From: Candidatus Fermentibacteraceae bacterium
Lineage (GTDB): Bacteria; Fermentibacterota; Fermentibacteria; Fermentibacterales; JCC-6
Assembly (NCBI GenBank): GCA_016744855.1
Contig: JADGDO010000003.1
Location: 62,001-126,000, forward strand
Direction: 5' to 3'
DNA: 64,000 bases
Numbering within the stretch: position 1 is the first letter of the stretch; each line of letters begins with the position of its first letter. Shown piece after piece: positions 1-9,083 of the stretch. The position numbers were made by a program, and so were the translations under genes. The notes under the pieces were generated by a model. The model was not told where the DNA came from. It did no database searches and was given only the letters and a program-made list of their open reading frames with translations.

Positions 1-488
1 TCGCTTATACCCGGGATTTTACTCCAGATCATTGCACCAATAGGCACTCTTCCAAGCATTACAACAAAAGCACTGACAAGAAGCAGAGTTGCCCTCCAGT
101 TGTTTGCTCTGAAAGCTCTAAAAGCAGCACTAGCCACAAAGAAAGCTAGCAGACTGAACATCGTTGCACCCATCGGCACCATCATCTGTGTAAACATGAA
201 ATCAAATGGCCTACCCGGTTCAATGCCCAGAAAGAGACCAGTTATTATCATTACTGCAAAACCGGCAATAGTGACAGGACTGTATTTCCAGTTTTTTGCC
301 TTGAAGCGTATCTTGTGAATGTGGACATTCAAAAGGTTTATTGCTCCCAGGAAAATAGCTGCGCTAGCCACAATCATGTACCATTCCTGAAGGCTCTCTC
401 CCATGGACTGAGTCGCCGGGACAAAAAACTGAAGTATCATTATCATTCCGGCCACGAAGGTGATCATTAAAGGTATTACAAGTCTCAC
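1..488 (-). CDS. Multi-pass membrane protein, 3' end beyond window
   Basis: Reading the minus strand from a GTG at 488 gives an uninterrupted frame to the window edge, about 162 residues. A GGAGG sits 7 nt before the GTG and overlaps the end of the gene upstream of it (stop at 500), so the two are probably translated together. The product begins RLVIPLMITFVAGMIMI and shows about five hydrophobic stretches separated by short basic loops (for example HIHKIRFKAKNWKYS), so it is an inner-membrane protein. I do not recognise the family. Its partner is the Fn3-membrane protein at 500-1708. The C-terminus is missing only because the window ends. Confidence 0.75.
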   Translation of the reverse strand, partial: MRLVIPLMITFVAGMIMILQFFVPATQSMGESLQEWYMIVASAAIFLGAINLLNVHIHKIRFKAKNWKYSPVTIAGFAVMIITGLFLGIEPGRPFDFMFTQMMVPMGATMFSLLAFFVASAAFRAFRANNWRATLLLVSAFVVMLGRVPIGAMIWSKIPGIS

Positions 489-499
489 TTCACAGCCTC

Positions 500-1708
500 C
501 TATTCTACAGTGGTTATAGTTTTGAGAAAATCTGCAATCTTAGCAACTGGTTCCCATACCTGCCCAAGAGTGGCAGAGAGAACACCAATAACGATTACAA
601 TCATGAAGAAAAGCTTAGCCATATCCTGCCCGCGAAGGCTACCAAGTAGCTTGGGTTCTTTAGAAAGATAGGCACTGGCTGCGAAAAGTTCTTCACCGAT
701 GAGAGTGTAATCACAAGCAGCAATGAAGAATGGAATCTGACTCGGCATTGCAGTTCCAGCAATCTGTATAGCACCGACACTTCTACCGGTTTCAGCAAGA
801 ATCAGACTTTCAGCATAAAATGTACCCAGCATGAAAATAGCAGCAGGTTTCTCCCTTACCATAATACCATCTACACCAGCCGCATATCCGAACTGATCAT
901 CGGTGATGTAGTTGATGCTTTCTCTGTTGTATGCATCTGGTCTTCCCACCTGCAAGTATGACTCTTTAACGATCTCCTGGGCAACACTCATAACTACCGA
1001 GCGGCATGTAGGAACAAGAAGTGGAGAACCGTATTCGGCGGTTTTAATTGCAACACGTCCCAGAATAACCATACTGGCGATTGTCTGGATATCATCCATG
1101 TCCATAATCCCAGGTATGTAAAGAACGGGACGCCCCATCTCGGTTGCTCTTCCGACAGCGTCTTCAACAGCTGTAAGACCGGCAATTCTGCGAATGTAAA
1201 GATCCTTACCGCGTTTCCCCTGATCAATGTAATAGAAGATCACTATGCTGATAATAACAAGAGTTATGAGCATGCCGATTCTTCCAGTATGCATCCACTG
1301 TTTCTGCGGAATAGAAGAGACAGCTTCTGAAGCTGTTTCAGCATTTCCAGAGTAGAATGGAACAATCCTGTAAGAATACTCACTGCCATCTATCAGATTG
1401 GCATCAGTCTTTGATCCGTCTATTGGAGAAAGAGTCGATATTGGAATCCACTCTCCACTGGAATCAAGCCGTTCGAGAAGCATAGAATCAGGTATTGCAT
1501 CTGTTGTGGCAACAGTCCATGCAATCTCAATATTCCCTCCGGCATCATTCGGAGCATCCTCAGCGGTGAGGGACAGTATAAAACAGTCACCACACGGCTC
1601 AGGGTTTTCACAACCGCCATCTAATTCTTCCTCGGGGCACCCGGCGCACTGAGTGTATGCCACCCCGGCAAAAATCAGAAGAGGCAAAACAAACAGCATT
1701 CTTCTCAT
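500..1708 (-). CDS. Signal-peptide Fn3-like membrane protein (DUF6754-like)
   Basis: 402 residues from an ATG preceded by AAAGGGG. A signal peptide (MRRMLFVLPLLIFAGVAYTQ) leads into a short Cys-rich segment with CAGCPEEE and repeated Cys, then a fibronectin-III-like domain up to about residue 135. One transmembrane helix (about 140-160) follows, then a roughly 220-residue cytoplasmic domain rich in Gly/Ala with motifs such as PVLYIPGIMDMDDIQTIASM, and a final helix near the C-terminus. I recall this Fn3-plus-membrane arrangement from DUF6754 proteins, but that is memory, not a search. The next gene starts 12 nt downstream and is also a membrane protein, which suggests a two-gene unit. Function unknown. 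Confidence 0.75.
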   Translation of the reverse strand: MRRMLFVLPLLIFAGVAYTQCAGCPEEELDGGCENPEPCGDCFILSLTAEDAPNDAGGNIEIAWTVATTDAIPDSMLLERLDSSGEWIPISTLSPIDGSKTDANLIDGSEYSYRIVPFYSGNAETASEAVSSIPQKQWMHTGRIGMLITLVIISIVIFYYIDQGKRGKDLYIRRIAGLTAVEDAVGRATEMGRPVLYIPGIMDMDDIQTIASMVILGRVAIKTAEYGSPLLVPTCRSVVMSVAQEIVKESYLQVGRPDAYNRESINYITDDQFGYAAGVDGIMVREKPAAIFMLGTFYAESLILAETGRSVGAIQIAGTAMPSQIPFFIAACDYTLIGEELFAASAYLSKEPKLLGSLRGQDMAKLFFMIVIVIGVLSATLGQVWEPVAKIADFLKTITTVE

Positions 1709-1813
1709 ACTGCGCGAACCCCTTTCGTTAGAATGTAACAACAAAAATACAGTCTAACGATAATAACCCTCCAAGACAATCTCTGCAACAAGGAGAAGAA
1801 AGATAAGCGGTAA

Positions 1814-3868
1814 TCAGAGGAGTAAATCACGCAATCCTTTTACCGTTTCTACAGGAAGATTACATGTTCCATTTCTGCATACAGATGCTTCAGATTTTTC
1901 GCCATCCGGTCTTTCTGAAAACTGAACGGTAGTCCAGGGTCTATAGTTAGTTCGTACAACATCAAGCATGTCCTGTAATAACGGATCATTTAAGCTACCT
2001 GAAAGAAGAACCTCTGATCCCACCTGCTGACCGTACAAAATCCCGGAAAGCATCATTGAGTAACTTCGAGGGGTTGCTGCCGCAGAAGCACCAAAAGAAC
2101 CTTCGATCTCACCAGCCCGTTCCATATAGGATGACTCACCAGTGAGCTTGGACAATGTTATCAGATTTAAAAGTTCAACTGAATTCCCCGAGGGAAGAGC
2201 ACCGTCATAAGATTCCTTTAATCTTGCTATCTGCATATCCAAATCATCTCCTGTGAAGAAGTAACCACCACCTGACTGATCACGGAAACTCAGATCAAGT
2301 CGGGCCTGAAGATCGATTGCGAATTGAAGATAACCGTGATCAAGCGTTGCATTGTGCAGTTCGAGAGAACCCATAATCAGAAAAGCATAGTCATCAATAA
2401 AAGCATCCGGACCTCTCCTACCCGCTGCGTAGCTGTGACTGAGTCTCGAGTCCTCAGCAATCATCTTCTCTTTAATGAACTCAAAACTCTTCACAGCTGC
2501 ATTAAGATATTCTTCATTATTCAGAACAACAGATGCCCTTGCCAGTGAAGCAATCATCAGTCCGTTCCAGTCTGCAAGGATTTTTTCATCCCTTGCCGGG
2601 CGCGGTCTGCTTTCTCTGGTCTGGTAAAGAATCTCGCGGATGGTCTCCAGTTCAACCAGCTGCTCTGCAGTGAAGGAGGAGCTGGCGGATTGATGAAGAA
2701 TATCAACATTGTCAGAGATATTCCAGAATTCTACAGCTAGAGCACTCTGCTCCGAAGAGAGTACAGAGGAGAAATCATCAACCTTCCATGTGTAAAATGA
2801 TCCTTCGCCCCCCTCACTGTCGGCGTCCTCAGAAGAATAGAATGCTCCTTCAGGAGATGACATATCACGGAGCACATAGTTAATGATTTCAGAAGCTGCA
2901 TCTGCAAAAAAACGGTCTCCGGTAACCTGATAAGTTTCCAGAAAGGCCATTGTGACAAGAGCCTGGTCATAGAGCATTTTTTCATAGTGAGGTACCAACC
3001 ATTCTCTGTCTGTAGAATAACGATGAATACCAAACCCGATCTGATCATAAATGCCACCATACCGAATTGCCCGTAGTGTTGAAGTCACCATATCAAGAGA
3101 ATTATGCTCTCCTGTAGCCTTCCAATAGCGTAGCAGAAAAAGCAGATTATGCGGAGATGGAAATTTGGGCGCATTCCCGAAACCGCCACGCTCGCCATCA
3201 AAAGATCTCGAAAAACGTATATAGGCTGAATCCACGGATGCATGCATTGTTTCAATCGAAACAGAAGAAGGAGGGGAACTTGTCAGCACGGCGCTCTCTA
3301 TCTCTTCTGCCTGTCTCAGAAGTGCTTCACGATTCGTGTCCCACTGAAAAGCTATTGAGGGAATAAGCTCAAGCATTCCCCTTCTTCCGAAAGATGTAGT
3401 TCTGGGTATGTATGTTCCTGCGAAAAAGGGTTTCCCGTCAGGTGTCATTACGACAGACATCGGCCACCCTCCACCACCGGTTAACGCAACTGTAAACCTC
3501 ATATAAAGGTTATCGATATCTGGTCTTTCCTCCCGGTCAACCTTAATGCAGATAAAAGTTTCATTCATCAGCTCAGCAACTTCTGCATTCTCAAAACATT
3601 CCTCTTCCATAACATGACACCAATGGCAGGAAGAGTAGCCGATTGAAAGAAAGATGGGTTTGTTCTCTTGAATAGCAGCGGCGAATGCCTCTTCTCCCCA
3701 TGCATACCAGTTCACAGGATTATCAGCGTGGGATAGAAGATAAGAACTTGTTTCCTCAGAAAGCCTGTTCATCCCGTCAGCTCCTTCCGGATACTCTACA
3801 GCACTGCAACCCGATCCTGCAGCTAAAAATAGAGGTATCAGCAAATGCATTGTTGTTTGTATTTTCAT
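1814..3868 (-). CDS. DUF255/YyaL-type thioredoxin-fold protein, exported
   Basis: 684 residues. The start is an ATG with AGGAG 9 nt upstream; it puts an export signal at the N-terminus with a Cys at GSGC, possibly a lipoprotein site. The N-terminal domain is the thioredoxin-like DUF255 module: [13 protein letters not shown], then [10 protein letters not shown] with both active-site-like Cys, then [11 protein letters not shown]. The rest matches the (alpha/alpha) glycosidase-like body of the YyaL/SSP411 family ([47 protein letters not shown]). Length is normal for the family. Family members are mostly cytosolic, so a signal peptide is worth noting. The C-terminus keeps a CRNGTCNLP motif. Function of the family is poorly defined. 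Single gene, 69 nt from the Fn3 membrane gene downstream. Confidence 0.9.
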   Translation of the reverse strand: MKIQTTMHLLIPLFLAAGSGCSAVEYPEGADGMNRLSEETSSYLLSHADNPVNWYAWGEEAFAAAIQENKPIFLSIGYSSCHWCHVMEEECFENAEVAELMNETFICIKVDREERPDIDNLYMRFTVALTGGGGWPMSVVMTPDGKPFFAGTYIPRTTSFGRRGMLELIPSIAFQWDTNREALLRQAEEIESAVLTSSPPSSVSIETMHASVDSAYIRFSRSFDGERGGFGNAPKFPSPHNLLFLLRYWKATGEHNSLDMVTSTLRAIRYGGIYDQIGFGIHRYSTDREWLVPHYEKMLYDQALVTMAFLETYQVTGDRFFADAASEIINYVLRDMSSPEGAFYSSEDADSEGGEGSFYTWKVDDFSSVLSSEQSALAVEFWNISDNVDILHQSASSSFTAEQLVELETIREILYQTRESRPRPARDEKILADWNGLMIASLARASVVLNNEEYLNAAVKSFEFIKEKMIAEDSRLSHSYAAGRRGPDAFIDDYAFLIMGSLELHNATLDHGYLQFAIDLQARLDLSFRDQSGGGYFFTGDDLDMQIARLKESYDGALPSGNSVELLNLITLSKLTGESSYMERAGEIEGSFGASAAATPRSYSMMLSGILYGQQVGSEVLLSGSLNDPLLQDMLDVVRTNYRPWTTVQFSERPDGEKSEASVCRNGTCNLPVETVKGLRDLLL

Positions 3869-3999
3869 ACTAAATTGATCTCCTTTGTCATAAGGATACA
3901 ATAGACAAAGGTACTCGGTTCCATATGAAGTATTTGTAGACACAGCGCTCTCTGTATGAGTATGTTAGAGGACATGTTACTGATTTCTTTACTAAAAAC

Positions 4000-4067
4000 A
4001 GGAGGCGCAACATGATCATTCTTTCCTGAAATAACGGCATACAGGCAGTTTTTCAGAAAGGATATTC
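4000..4067 (+). promoter_or_regulatory. Predicted translational attenuator of the ABC-F gene
   Basis: The leader holds a consensus AGGAGG (4000-4005), six bases, then an ATG opening a five-codon ORF with its TGA at 4027-4029. The end of that ORF lies in CTTTCCTGAAA (4021-4031), which can pair with TTTCAGAAAG (4051-4060), leaving one bulged C. The right arm covers most of the AAAGGA (4057-4062) that serves the ABC-F start at 4068. A ribosome paused on the short ORF would open the stem and free the site. This is the layout of erm- and ABC-F-type antibiotic-induced attenuators. The pairing is visible in the sequence; induction is inference. Confidence 0.55.
4012..4029 (+). CDS. Five-codon leader peptide MIILS
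   Basis: ATG-ATC-ATT-CTT-TCC-TGA, with the strongest Shine-Dalgarno of the leader at ideal spacing. It overlaps the left arm of a stem that can mask the ribosome-binding site of the downstream ABC-F gene. It is too short to do anything except be translated or stall a ribosome. It may be a chance ORF, but the perfect SD without any other gene to serve argues for a leader peptide. Confidence 0.5.
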   Translation: MIILS

Positions 4068-5558
4068 ATGTATCAGACCTTTTTACGTTTCCGCAATGTT
4101 TCTTATACCTATCCCGGATCAAATACCAGTGCAGTAAGTTCAGTATCCTTGAACTTCGGGGCTGGATGGGCAGCTTTCGCAGGCCCCAACGGCTCCGGTA
4201 AAACTACAGTTCTTAAGCTGGCTACCGGGCTTCTCTATCCGGAAACAGGATCAATCGTTTCCTCGGGAAATACTGTTTACTGTGCCCAGAGAACAGATTA
4301 CCCGCCTGGCAACAGGGACAATTTTCTATTGGACTGGTCAAAAGAAGCCATTAAGCTCAGAGACAGTCTTCAGATCGAAGATGACTGGGGTGAAAGATGG
4401 AGCACTCTGTCGCATGGTGAAAGAAAAAGGCTTCAGATTGCCGTCGCTCTGTGGAGCCGACCGGCCGTGCTGGCCCTTGATGAACCCTTCAACCATCTGG
4501 ACATTTATGGAAGAAGTCTTCTCAAAGACGCAATGTTGAACTACAAAGGTTGTGGTCTTCTTGTCAGCCACGACAGGCATGCACTGGATTCTATCTGCTC
4601 CTCTTGTACCCTTTTCCTTCCGGAGGGAGTCCAGCTATTTAAAACCGGCTACACAGGAGCAGTGAAAGCTGACATCGGACAGCAGAATGATCTCCGGAAA
4701 CAACACAAAGAGGCAAAGTCAAACTACTTCAGGTTAAAAAAGGATGCTAGACGCAAAATGCTAAAGGCTCGTACGATTCAGGCACACGCTTCCGGAAGAA
4801 ATATCTCCTTCAAAGATATCTGCAAGAGTAACTGTGACGGACCCTCACGAGTAGATGGAATAGTACAGAAAGCCGGTCAGAGAAGCAGGAAGGCGGCGGC
4901 TCGAGCAGATAAGGCGCGAGAGCAAATGGAAACAATTTCCTGCAGGAAAATTTACAATTCCGGAATTGAACTTAGCGGAGAAAACTCATCGAGAAATTAT
5001 CTTCTTAAAATTCACTCCGGTGAAGTAACAGCAGGAAGCAGAACACTCACATACCCTGACCTGGAAATAGGGACAGAAAACAAAATTGCTCTGACAGGAA
5101 GAAATGGTGCTGGAAAAACCCTTTTCCTTAATCACATTCACTTAAGACTGAACTGTCCGCCAGACAAGCTTCTGTGGATTCCTCAGGAAATCACTGCAGA
5201 ACAATCGAGTATTTGCCTTTCAGAAGCAAAAAATACTTCCAAAGAAAATCTTGGCAAAATAATGACAATAGCTAGAAGGCTGGGAAGTGACCCGAAACGG
5301 ATTCTTACCTCAGCAGTTCCTAGCCCGGGAGAAACCAGAAAACTTCTTCTTGCTCTCGGTCTCGCTAAAACCCCCTGGCTTGTCGTGATGGATGAGCCGA
5401 CCAACCACATGGATCTGCCATCAGTTGAATGCCTTGAAAGGGCTCTTAACGATTTCTCAGGGGCTCTTCTTCTTGTTAGTCACGATCAGGTGTTTCTGGA
5501 GCAGACAGCAAATCAATTCTGGAAGATTGAAAATGACAGACTATCAGTCACCTATTAA
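4068..5558 (+). CDS. ABC-F family ATPase (ribosome-acting, tandem NBDs)
   Basis: 496 residues, no membrane segments. Two nucleotide-binding domains are joined by a basic linker. NBD1 has Walker A GPNGSGKT (39-46), signature LSHGE (114-118) and Walker B with DEPFNHLD. NBD2 has GRNGAGKT (344-351), a weakened signature SPGE (419-422) and VMDEPTNHMDL. Both catalytic Glu are present. The linker (about 205-290) is rich in Lys/Arg, as in ABC-F proteins that reach into the ribosomal exit site. ABC-F members either regulate translation or protect ribosomes from antibiotics; the short-ORF leader in front favours protection, but the substrate cannot be told. It ends 15 nt inside the convergent barrel gene. 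Start: ATG with AAAGGA 5 nt before it. Confidence 0.88.
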   Translation: MYQTFLRFRNVSYTYPGSNTSAVSSVSLNFGAGWAAFAGPNGSGKTTVLKLATGLLYPETGSIVSSGNTVYCAQRTDYPPGNRDNFLLDWSKEAIKLRDSLQIEDDWGERWSTLSHGERKRLQIAVALWSRPAVLALDEPFNHLDIYGRSLLKDAMLNYKGCGLLVSHDRHALDSICSSCTLFLPEGVQLFKTGYTGAVKADIGQQNDLRKQHKEAKSNYFRLKKDARRKMLKARTIQAHASGRNISFKDICKSNCDGPSRVDGIVQKAGQRSRKAAARADKAREQMETISCRKIYNSGIELSGENSSRNYLLKIHSGEVTAGSRTLTYPDLEIGTENKIALTGRNGAGKTLFLNHIHLRLNCPPDKLLWIPQEITAEQSSICLSEAKNTSKENLGKIMTIARRLGSDPKRILTSAVPSPGETRKLLLALGLAKTPWLVVMDEPTNHMDLPSVECLERALNDFSGALLLVSHDQVFLEQTANQFWKIENDRLSVTY

Positions 5559-6623
5559 GTAAGAAACGCCAAAGTTGAAAATTGTGTATGAGTCATCAAT
5601 TCTATCAGACTCTTCATTAGGAAAAGCAGTATTTCTTCTGGCTCTGAATCTGTTAAGAAGCCCACCGCCAATAGAAAAATTACCAAGACGGCCCGAAAAA
5701 CCCATACCGAATCCCAAACCGGCTCTGTTAGCAACACGGTTATCATCAAAACTGACTGAGACCATTGCTTCCATGCTATCCTTGAGAGGCATTCTTAAAA
5801 ACAGTTTTCCCATAAATTGATTTTTATTGAATGGAGAGGTCACCTCTGCTTCAAATCCGACAGTCACATTCTGAATATGCTCGGCAAATGCACTTCCACC
5901 CAGAGCGATAATGTCTTTCATATGTTCAGTTTCAGAGGCGTAGGAAAGACCGGACTTAAAGATCTGACCGTTTAATGCGAGACCTGCATGCCAAGCAAAC
6001 TCTTTACTGTATTGGGACCAGAGCAATGAAGAATCAGGTACCAGGACTTGATAACTGTCATAGAAATACTGGTAGTCTGCTTGAGCCCGGCGAATTCCAC
6101 CTGATATACCAGCAGAGAAATCGCCTGAAATCATAGTGGATATACTGCCCATGGCTTCAATCTGCGAACCCTGAGCCTGAAGCACTTCCAGCCCTATAAG
6201 AACATAAGAGCTCGGATGCTCAAAGATAGAAGTCATACCGTCGTAACCGAATTCACCCACCTTCGTTACCCCTGCACCTATTGTTATTCCTCCAAGTGGG
6301 TAGACAATAGCAGCCATTCCATTGCTGTTAATTATCTGGGTACGAATAGTTTTATCTATATCATTTTCAATAACCCGCTCTGTCCAGGAAATAGAAGAAC
6401 CGGAAAGCTGGATAGTAAATGGGTAATTTGCTGTCTGAGCAGGATTAGTGAAAATACTTGCTGCCTCCCTAACACCGACAGCGCGTACCGTACCCAGAGC
6501 GACAGTGTAGGGCGAGAAACCACCGAGAACAGTGCCATTTGTAATGGAATCATGGTAGCCGTAGCCAAAAACAGGAGAACTCGCGATAACAAGAATTAGA
6601 AATAAGCCATTGAGATACTTCAT
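5544..6623 (-). CDS. Outer-membrane beta-barrel, PorV/FadL-like, copy 1
   Basis: 359 residues beginning at an ATG with GAGGGG 6 nt upstream. A signal peptide (MKYLNGLFLILVIASSPVFG) is followed by an amphipathic, Gly-rich protein with the FadL/PorV-style opening GTVRAVG...ASIFTNPAQ and many alternating strands, ending in the aromatic-rich barrel strand IFNFGVSYLIGD. It is a close paralogue of the gene at 7772-8851 (shared GYHD-ITNGTVLGGFSPYTVALGTVRAVG and NRFRARRNT segments). Such barrels carry hydrophobic ligands or serve type IX secretion; which applies here is unknown. It overlaps the ABC-F gene tail to tail by 15 nt. Confidence 0.8.
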   Translation of the reverse strand: MKYLNGLFLILVIASSPVFGYGYHDSITNGTVLGGFSPYTVALGTVRAVGVREAASIFTNPAQTANYPFTIQLSGSSISWTERVIENDIDKTIRTQIINSNGMAAIVYPLGGITIGAGVTKVGEFGYDGMTSIFEHPSSYVLIGLEVLQAQGSQIEAMGSISTMISGDFSAGISGGIRRAQADYQYFYDSYQVLVPDSSLLWSQYSKEFAWHAGLALNGQIFKSGLSYASETEHMKDIIALGGSAFAEHIQNVTVGFEAEVTSPFNKNQFMGKLFLRMPLKDSMEAMVSVSFDDNRVANRAGLGFGMGFSGRLGNFSIGGGLLNRFRARRNTAFPNEESDRIDDSYTIFNFGVSYLIGD

Positions 6624-6858
6624 GGATACCCCTCTCATAAATAGCCATTATACAATGTATCGACTCTGTCTCCCATTCACTTATAATAATATGTATACTC
6701 AGACACAAGGCAAGAGGTATTCTATCTTTAACCGTGCAAGAAGTAGAGTATTTGTCTTGTATATATTGTATTTCCTACTAACTCCGACAACTTCTTACTT
6801 TACTTGAAAGAAAAAAATTGCTGTTAACAGAAGTTCAATTTCTCTGAGTTCGGGAAAT

Positions 6859-6877
6859 GCGGGTTGAAAAAACCCGC
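6859..6877. repeat. 7-bp hairpin, GCGGGTT/AACCCGC
   Basis: A perfect seven-base inverted repeat with a GAAAA loop in the 290-bp gap between divergent genes at 6623 and 6929. Neither side has a T-run, so it is not a standard terminator. It could be a regulator site or a structure in the 5' leader of the acetyltransferase mRNA. The rest of the gap is AT-rich and holds no ORF that I can support. Confidence 0.4.
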
Positions 6878-6928
6878 CAACGCAAAAGCTTCTATATTTG
6901 ATAAAACAAATTCATTAAGCGAGGCAAA

Positions 6929-7762
6929 ATGAAAAATGAAATACTAATCAGAGAAGCAAGAGCCGAAGACATTGGCGATCTGGCAAAAATATCCAGAACG
7001 ACTTGGGATGGAGCAGATTATCTGGAGAGTATCTCAGCGAAGTGGATCAGTGAAAAGGGCTTCTATGTTGCCGAGAAGGGAACTCGAGTAGTCGGGTGTG
7101 GCAAACTAACAGTTCTGCCGGGAGAAGTGGCATGGCTTGAGGGGCTACGTGTTCACAGCGATTTCAAGGGAAGAGGATATGGTCGAATGATATCCGATAA
7201 CCTTCTTGAAATTGCACAACGCAGACTGGCAACCGGGGAGTTCAGCAGCATAGAGTTCTCCACCTACATAAACAACTCGGAAAGCATATCTATGGCAAAG
7301 AAACAGGGATTCGTTGTTTCTGATCTTTTTCACGTTGTTTCTATTGAGAATCCACCGGTGCTCACAACGCCAGTCAATCTTGAGCAGTTCTCGCCGTCAA
7401 ATGAGGATTTTTTCGCTTACAAAGAGCATTCTCCATGCGGATGGAAGTATATCCTTAGCGGTGCAGCAGGATCTCTTGAGTGGCTTAAGGGAAATGCAGA
7501 GTTCTGGCGCGTGGATACAGGTGCCGCATTCCTTAGTGCAAACAGAGGTTCTGAGATTTCACCACTATCTTCAGCATTTGATGACCCATCGGGATTTGTC
7601 CGGGGAGCTTTTGCCTTCGCAGAGAAGAGAAGACTGGACTATCTGGAAATAGTAATGCATGACTCTCACAAGGACCTTCTGAGTACAGTTAGAGAGAACG
7701 GTTTTGTCTACTGGGATGAAGAAGGAGCTGCAAATCTTCCTGTATACAGATTCCGGAGATAG
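6929..7762 (+). CDS. GNAT family N-acetyltransferase
   Basis: 277 residues. The N-terminal 130 residues form a GNAT fold: IREARAEDIGDLAKISRTTW at the start, then VAWLEGLRVHSDFKGRGYGR, which contains the acetyl-CoA pyrophosphate loop (R/Q-x-x-G-x-G, here KGRGYG), then ISMAKKQGF near the end of the domain. The C-terminal half (about 140-277) has a weaker, possibly second GNAT-like domain (AFAEKRRLDYLEIVMHDSHKDLLSTVRENGF). Two-domain GNAT proteins of this size are common; the acceptor is unknown. It lies between two paralogous barrel genes on the other strand. Start: ATG with GAGG 5 nt upstream. Confidence 0.85.
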   Translation: MKNEILIREARAEDIGDLAKISRTTWDGADYLESISAKWISEKGFYVAEKGTRVVGCGKLTVLPGEVAWLEGLRVHSDFKGRGYGRMISDNLLEIAQRRLATGEFSSIEFSTYINNSESISMAKKQGFVVSDLFHVVSIENPPVLTTPVNLEQFSPSNEDFFAYKEHSPCGWKYILSGAAGSLEWLKGNAEFWRVDTGAAFLSANRGSEISPLSSAFDDPSGFVRGAFAFAEKRRLDYLEIVMHDSHKDLLSTVRENGFVYWDEEGAANLPVYRFRR

Positions 7763-7771
7763 CGGGAAGAA

Positions 7772-8851
7772 TCAGTTTCCAATAAGATATGAAACACCCA
7801 GGTTCAGTATTGTGTAAGAGTCATCCACCCTATTGGCGAATTCCCCCGGAAAGTTTGTATTCCTCCTAGCTCTGAATCTGTTAAGAATTCCTCCTCCAAT
7901 TGTATACCTGCCAACACGCCCTGAAAAACCCATCCCAAAACCAAAGCCGGCCCTGTTCGCTATCCTGTTATCATCAAAGCTTACAGAAACAAGGCTTTCC
8001 AAGCTTTTTGTTAGAGGCATGGTGAGGAAGAGCTTACCTAGAAACTGATTCTTGTCAAAGGGAGATGTAATCTCTGCTTCAAAACCCATTGTAATTTTCT
8101 TTATGTGTTCAGCATAGGCACTTCCACCAAAGGCGATAATATCTTCCATATCTTCTGTTTCAGAAGAGTAGGATAGCCCTGATTTAAACAAATCACCATT
8201 CAATGCCAATCCTGCGTGCCAGGCAAACTCACTGTTTTCCCTGATAGTAAAAGCGGATGAATCAGGCAGGGTGATTCTAAAACTTTCAAACTGGTAATCG
8301 CTCTCAGTAGAAACACGGCGCATTCCCAAGGATATTCCCGCTGACAGCGGGTCCGAAACAACAAATGAAAAACTTCCCATTGCTTCTATCTGTTCTCCCG
8401 AAGAAACCAAAAGTGCAACTCCGATTGAATCTTCATACACATCATCAAAAAGGAAGGCCATCCCATCATAGCCGTATTCGCCAACCTTTGCTAAACCTGC
8501 ACCGACGGTGATTCCCTCACCTAAAGGATAGACTACTGCACCCATACCATTGTCAAAAGTCACAAGTGTTCTGAGTGTTTTATCAATGTCTGACACAATA
8601 ACTCTCTCTGCCCAGGATATGGAAGAACCGGACAGTTGGATAGAGAAGGGGTGGGTTGATAGTTGCGCCGGGTTGGTAAAAATGCTTGCGGGTTCTGAAG
8701 CACCCACCGCGCGGACAGTACCGAGTGCCACAGTGTAAGGAGAGAAGCCACCGAGAACTGTACCGTTTGTAAGTGCATCGTGGTAACCGAACGCGAGAAT
8801 TTTGGAACTGCAAGTGATCAAAATCAGAATAAAACTACTCACTATTTTCAT
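7772..8851 (-). CDS. Outer-membrane beta-barrel, PorV/FadL-like, copy 2
   Basis: 359 residues, exactly the length of its paralogue at 5544-6623. The start is the ATG after GGGAG. It has a signal peptide (MKIVSSFILILITCSSKILA), the same FGYHDALTNGTVLGG opening and the same final strand (LNLGVSYLIGN). Identity is highest at the N-terminus and in the last third; loops in the middle differ, as expected for barrels that diverged after duplication. The two copies are separated by an oppositely oriented acetyltransferase, so this is not a simple tandem repeat. Ligand unknown. Confidence 0.8.
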   Translation of the reverse strand: MKIVSSFILILITCSSKILAFGYHDALTNGTVLGGFSPYTVALGTVRAVGASEPASIFTNPAQLSTHPFSIQLSGSSISWAERVIVSDIDKTLRTLVTFDNGMGAVVYPLGEGITVGAGLAKVGEYGYDGMAFLFDDVYEDSIGVALLVSSGEQIEAMGSFSFVVSDPLSAGISLGMRRVSTESDYQFESFRITLPDSSAFTIRENSEFAWHAGLALNGDLFKSGLSYSSETEDMEDIIAFGGSAYAEHIKKITMGFEAEITSPFDKNQFLGKLFLTMPLTKSLESLVSVSFDDNRIANRAGFGFGMGFSGRVGRYTIGGGILNRFRARRNTNFPGEFANRVDDSYTILNLGVSYLIGN

Positions 8852-9028
8852 GTCTACTCCCAGCAATACAATATTTCAGCAATCTATTTGCCATGTCTAG
8901 CTCTTATCAATAATAATCACATGCCACAATACTGGACAAGAGGCTATTTAGGCTTTAACTGCCATTGAAGTAATGATATTCCATAAGTCGAATACTGATG
9001 TTCTTAAGGCCGTGTAGATCCAATGTCG

Positions 9029-9064
9029 AAAAAAAGGAGGGGGCGCAATTGCGCCCCCTCCTCT
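9029..9064 (-). terminator. Intrinsic terminator of the gcv-glmL operon
   Basis: A perfect 26-base palindrome (9036-9061; GGAGGGGGCGCAA and its complement) is followed, on the minus strand, by seven T residues. It sits 20 nt after the stop of the last operon gene at 9084. This is the clearest terminator in the window. Confidence 0.95.
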
Positions 9065-9083
9065 TATCAATAAACCCGAAAGG

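Noticed and set aside
6859-6877. Hairpin as an intrinsic terminator
   Set aside because: No T-run on either strand and the adjoining genes diverge from this gap.
8867-9028. Small gene between the barrel copy 2 and the gcv terminator
   Set aside because: Short frames have no SD and no coding-like composition; the stretch is best read as the barrel gene's upstream region.
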